NCBI GenBank assembly: GCA_002439095.1
Contig: DJOT01000046.1
Location: 1-16,856, forward strand
Source of the DNA: Bacteroidales bacterium UBA6431
Lineage (GTDB): Bacteria; Bacteroidota; Bacteroidia; Bacteroidales; UBA932
DNA length: 16,856 nucleotides
Direction: 5' to 3'
Positions within the stretch are counted from its first letter, which is position 1; every line of letters begins with the position of its first letter. Below the pieces are notes generated by a model. The model was not told the origin of the DNA and made no database searches. It saw nothing but the letters and a program-made list of their open reading frames with translations. The position numbers were made by a program, and so were the translations under genes. Of the stretch, positions 15,036 to 16,856 are shown piece after piece.

Positions 15036-16300
15036 ATGACCCCGCTCCCGAGCATCTCCCCGTCGGGGGCATACCATACTGCGAATTGTCCCGGGGTGAT
15101 GCTGCGTTGCGGCTTGTCGAAGAGGATGAACAGGCCGTTTTCCCTCATCAGCAGGGTCGCGTCCTGAAGCGGCTGGCGGTAGCGTATTCTTACCCTGTAT
15201 CTGCGTTGTCCGCCGATTTCCATTTTCTCGGAAGGACGTATCCAGTGCATTTCTTCCGGACTGATCCGCAGGCAACTGCGCATCAGTCCCCTGTGGTTTT
15301 CGCCCTCTCCGACATAGATTATGTTGCGCTCTATGTCGGTGGCTATCACGAACAGAGGGTGCGCGTGCCCGCCTATGGAGAGTCCGCGGCGCTGTCCTAT
15401 CGTGTAGAACTGCGCCCCCTCGTGCTTTCCGATGACGGCACCGTAAGGATTGGCTTTGTATCTGGTCTTTTTTATGTGATGCTTTCCAGAACGGTAGATC
15501 TCTGTCTCGAAGCGGATGTCGCTGTAGTCGACAGGAGTTGAAAGTTCATACAGTTCATCGTCTGAGGCTTCCACGCCTTTTGCCAGGATTCCGGTGTCCT
15601 TTGCGTATTTTTCAGAGTCGGCATAGTATCTGTCGAACACCTCCACCACGTCTCCTTCTCTGGATTCCAGCTTCTGCTGCAGGAATACCGGCAGGTCAAC
15701 CTTGCCCACGAAGCAGATGCCCTGGGAGTCTTTCTTGTCGGCTGACGGCAGGTCCGCTTCTCTGGCCAGCCTGCGGACTTCAGGCTTGCAGATGTCCCCG
15801 ATGGGGAAAAGAGCCCTAGACAGCTGCTCCTGATTCAGTTGGCACAAAAAGTAGCTCTGGTCCTTGTTCGGATCGCTGCCTTCGAGTATGCGGCAGCTTC
15901 CGTCCGGCAGAGTTTCTTTTCGGCAATAATGCCCCGTGGCTACCATGTCAGCCCCCAGTTTTTGCGCAGCCTTGAGGAAAGCGTCGAACTTTATTTCCCT
16001 GTTGCAGAGCACATCGGGATTGGGTGTCCGCCCATGTGCGTATTCATCGAACATGTAGTCCACCACCCGTTTCCTGTATTCCTTGCTGAGATCCACGAAA
16101 TAGAAGGGGATACCTATCTTTCTGGCCACCATCTCGGCCACGAAGCGGTCCTCCTCCCATTCGCAGTCCCCGTGCAGGGTCCCTTCGGTGTCATGCCAGT
16201 TCTGCATGAACATCGCGAACACATCATATCCCTGCCTTTTGAGAAGCAGTGCAGCCACGCTGGAGTCCACTCCGCCCGACAATCCTACGCAAATTTTCAT
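15032..16300 (-). CDS. mnmA: tRNA-specific 2-thiouridylase MnmA
   Basis: A 422-residue PP-loop ATPase that thiolates U34 of tRNA-Lys, -Glu and -Gln using relayed persulphide sulphur. The PP-loop SGGVDSS is at 8-14. The catalytic cysteines are Cys99 (NPDVLCN) and Cys196 (DSQGICFVG), and the tRNA/ATP region GHYC is at 123-126. GQRRGLSIGG marks the central domain and RIRYRQPLQDA the C-terminal beta-barrel. The protein is about 55 residues longer than E. coli MnmA (368), mainly because of an insertion at about 222-289 that separates EGDVVEV from IGKHEGAQFYTIGQRRG. The start ATG 16300 begins at the conserved MKICVGLSGG and follows a promoter box; in-frame ATGs at 16333 and 16384 lie upstream of that box. 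It is convergent with the FAD gene and divergent from cdd. Confidence 0.95.
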   Translation of the reverse strand: MKICVGLSGGVDSSVAALLLKRQGYDVFAMFMQNWHDTEGTLHGDCEWEEDRFVAEMVARKIGIPFYFVDLSKEYRKRVVDYMFDEYAHGRTPNPDVLCNREIKFDAFLKAAQKLGADMVATGHYCRKETLPDGSCRILEGSDPNKDQSYFLCQLNQEQLSRALFPIGDICKPEVRRLAREADLPSADKKDSQGICFVGKVDLPVFLQQKLESREGDVVEVFDRYYADSEKYAKDTGILAKGVEASDDELYELSTPVDYSDIRFETEIYRSGKHHIKKTRYKANPYGAVIGKHEGAQFYTIGQRRGLSIGGHAHPLFVIATDIERNIIYVGEGENHRGLMRSCLRISPEEMHWIRPSEKMEIGGQRRYRVRIRYRQPLQDATLLMRENGLFILFDKPQRSITPGQFAVWYAPDGEMLGSGVI

Positions 16301-16309
16301 CTCCCTGTT

Positions 16310-16340
16310 TTTAATATCCGCAAAATTAGTCATATATTTG
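16310..16340 (+). promoter_or_regulatory. cdd: Promoter of cdd
   Basis: TATATTTG at 16333-16340 is a perfect -7 match. At the right distance (20 bases) the -33 site reads TTT (16310-16312) within a T-rich run. The leader to ATG 16362 would be about 16 bases. It lies across the mnmA promoter on the other strand. Confidence 0.5.
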
Positions 16341-16350
16341 GGAAGTTTAA
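16321..16350 (-). promoter_or_regulatory. mnmA: Promoter of mnmA
   Basis: On the minus strand TTA (16350-16348), a 19-base spacer and TAATTTTG (16328-16321) form a near-consensus promoter. The predicted start near 16315 gives a leader of about 15 bases, in which AGGGAG directly abuts the ATG at 16300, too close to be a standard ribosome site. Confidence 0.5.
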
Positions 16351-16361
16351 CCACATTGCAG

Positions 16362-16835
16362 ATGTTGACCAAAGATATACACATCCAATATCAGCAGTAT
16401 TCCTCCATAGATGAATTGCTGCCGGAAGACAGGGAACTCGCCTGTGCGGCGATAGAGGCGATGTCAGGCGCTTACGCTCCATATTCCCATTTCCATGTGG
16501 GGGCCGCTGTCCGGATCTCCAACGGGCAGATAGTCCGCGGAGCGAACCAGGAGAACGCGGCATTTCCGTCAGGCTTGTGTGCAGAGCGCACGGCGATGTT
16601 TGCAGCGGGAGCCAAATACCCGGACAAGGACATGCTCAGCATCGCTGTGGCGGGCGGTGTCCACGGCCGCCTCGGCTCCAGCCCGGCAACTCCTTGCGGA
16701 GCTTGCCGTCAGGTGATGGCACAGTATCAGGCCAAGTCGGGGAAACCTATGTCGGTGCTGATGGTCGCTTCGGACAAGGTTCTGAAATTTGAGAAAGTGG
16801 ACGACATTCTCCCGATGATATTCAACTGCATTTGA
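16362..16835 (+). CDS. cdd: Cytidine deaminase
   Basis: A 157-residue zinc hydrolase of the small homo-oligomeric type that deaminates cytidine and deoxycytidine to the uridines in pyrimidine salvage. The active-site signature NAAFPSGLCAERTA is at 65-78, with zinc ligand Cys73 and catalytic Glu75. The second half, PCGACRQ at 111-117, gives Cys112 and Cys115. The substrate-side motif YSHFHVGAA (41-49) is also present. There are about 25 residues before the usual core (EAMSGAYAPYS), a modest N-terminal extension. The start ATG 16362 follows a TATATTTG box; the open frame upstream of it is antisense to mnmA and is not coding. The gene ends 21 bases before the edge of the window, so its downstream neighbour is not visible. 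Confidence 0.95.
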   Translation: MLTKDIHIQYQQYSSIDELLPEDRELACAAIEAMSGAYAPYSHFHVGAAVRISNGQIVRGANQENAAFPSGLCAERTAMFAAGAKYPDKDMLSIAVAGGVHGRLGSSPATPCGACRQVMAQYQAKSGKPMSVLMVASDKVLKFEKVDDILPMIFNCI

Positions 16836-16844
16836 TTTTTTTGC

Positions 16845-16852
16845 TATATTTC
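16845..16852 (+). promoter_or_regulatory. Possible -7 element at the right edge
   Basis: TATATTTC lies 9 bases after the cdd stop and is preceded by TTGC, as at 5061-5072. The best -33 match is TTC at 16821-16823, 21 bases upstream. It would serve a gene to the right of the window. Weak on its own. Confidence 0.25.
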
Positions 16853-16856
16853 CATC

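Noticed and set aside
16188..16361. Upstream 58-codon extension of cdd
   Set aside because: It is antisense to the start of mnmA and contains the cdd promoter box; the deaminase core begins later.
1..16856. tRNA, rRNA, CRISPR, insertion sequence or attachment-site signals
   Set aside because: No gap exceeds 83 bases, no regular spaced repeats appear, and no transposase or integrase motifs are found in any frame that I could support.

Overview
The window looks like chromosomal DNA of a moderately GC-rich member of the Bacteroidetes, probably order Bacteroidales. Three things support this. Upstream regions carry TTG(or TTA)-N19-20-TAnnTTTG elements, the promoter form of this phylum. Leaders are short with little Shine-Dalgarno signal. 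The gene set is also typical: a DUF4450 lipoprotein of the glycosidase type, a long RecQ paralogue, a Bacteroidetes-style TamB, and a long MnmA. No tRNA, rRNA, insertion sequence, phage gene or CRISPR array is visible. Coding density is very high, and the longest gap between genes is 83 bases.

Layout. 34-3093 (-): DUF4450 / six-hairpin glycosidase-like lipoprotein. 3177-5090 (+) and 5080-5943 (+): recQ, then an overlapping metallo-beta-lactamase-fold hydrolase with PhnP-like features. 5948-7198 (-), 7206-7910 (-) and 7864-12438 (-): a leftward cluster transcribed in the order tamB, RsmI-like methyltransferase, mtaB. 12496-13524 (+) and 13521-15035 (+): tsaD, then a COG2509-type FAD oxidoreductase. 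15032-16300 (-): mnmA. 16362-16835 (+): cdd. The edges at 1-33 and 16836-16856 hold only promoter-like sequence reading out of the window.

How the genes relate. Three products act on the tRNA anticodon loop. TsaD makes t6A37, MtaB converts t6A37 to ms2t6A37, and MnmA makes the 2-thio group of s2U34. A fourth, the RsmI-like enzyme, belongs to an rRNA methyltransferase family. Two sequential enzymes of one modification, TsaD and MtaB, lie in transcription units that diverge from one 57-base promoter region. mtaB shares its unit with the envelope-assembly gene tamB. RecQ serves genome maintenance and Cdd pyrimidine salvage. The DUF4450 protein is probably an exported glycan-active lipoprotein.

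Regulation. All three divergent gaps carry closely packed or interleaved opposing promoters. The DUF4450/recQ gap also holds a symmetric inverted repeat that could be an operator. Both convergent junctions are too tight to hold an intergenic terminator. I see mostly ordinary housekeeping genes and no clear new defence or mobile system. The most unusual points are the RecQ domain order, the divergent motifs of the RsmI-like enzyme, the MnmA insertion, the tamB/methyltransferase overlap and the DUF4450/recQ operator-like repeat.
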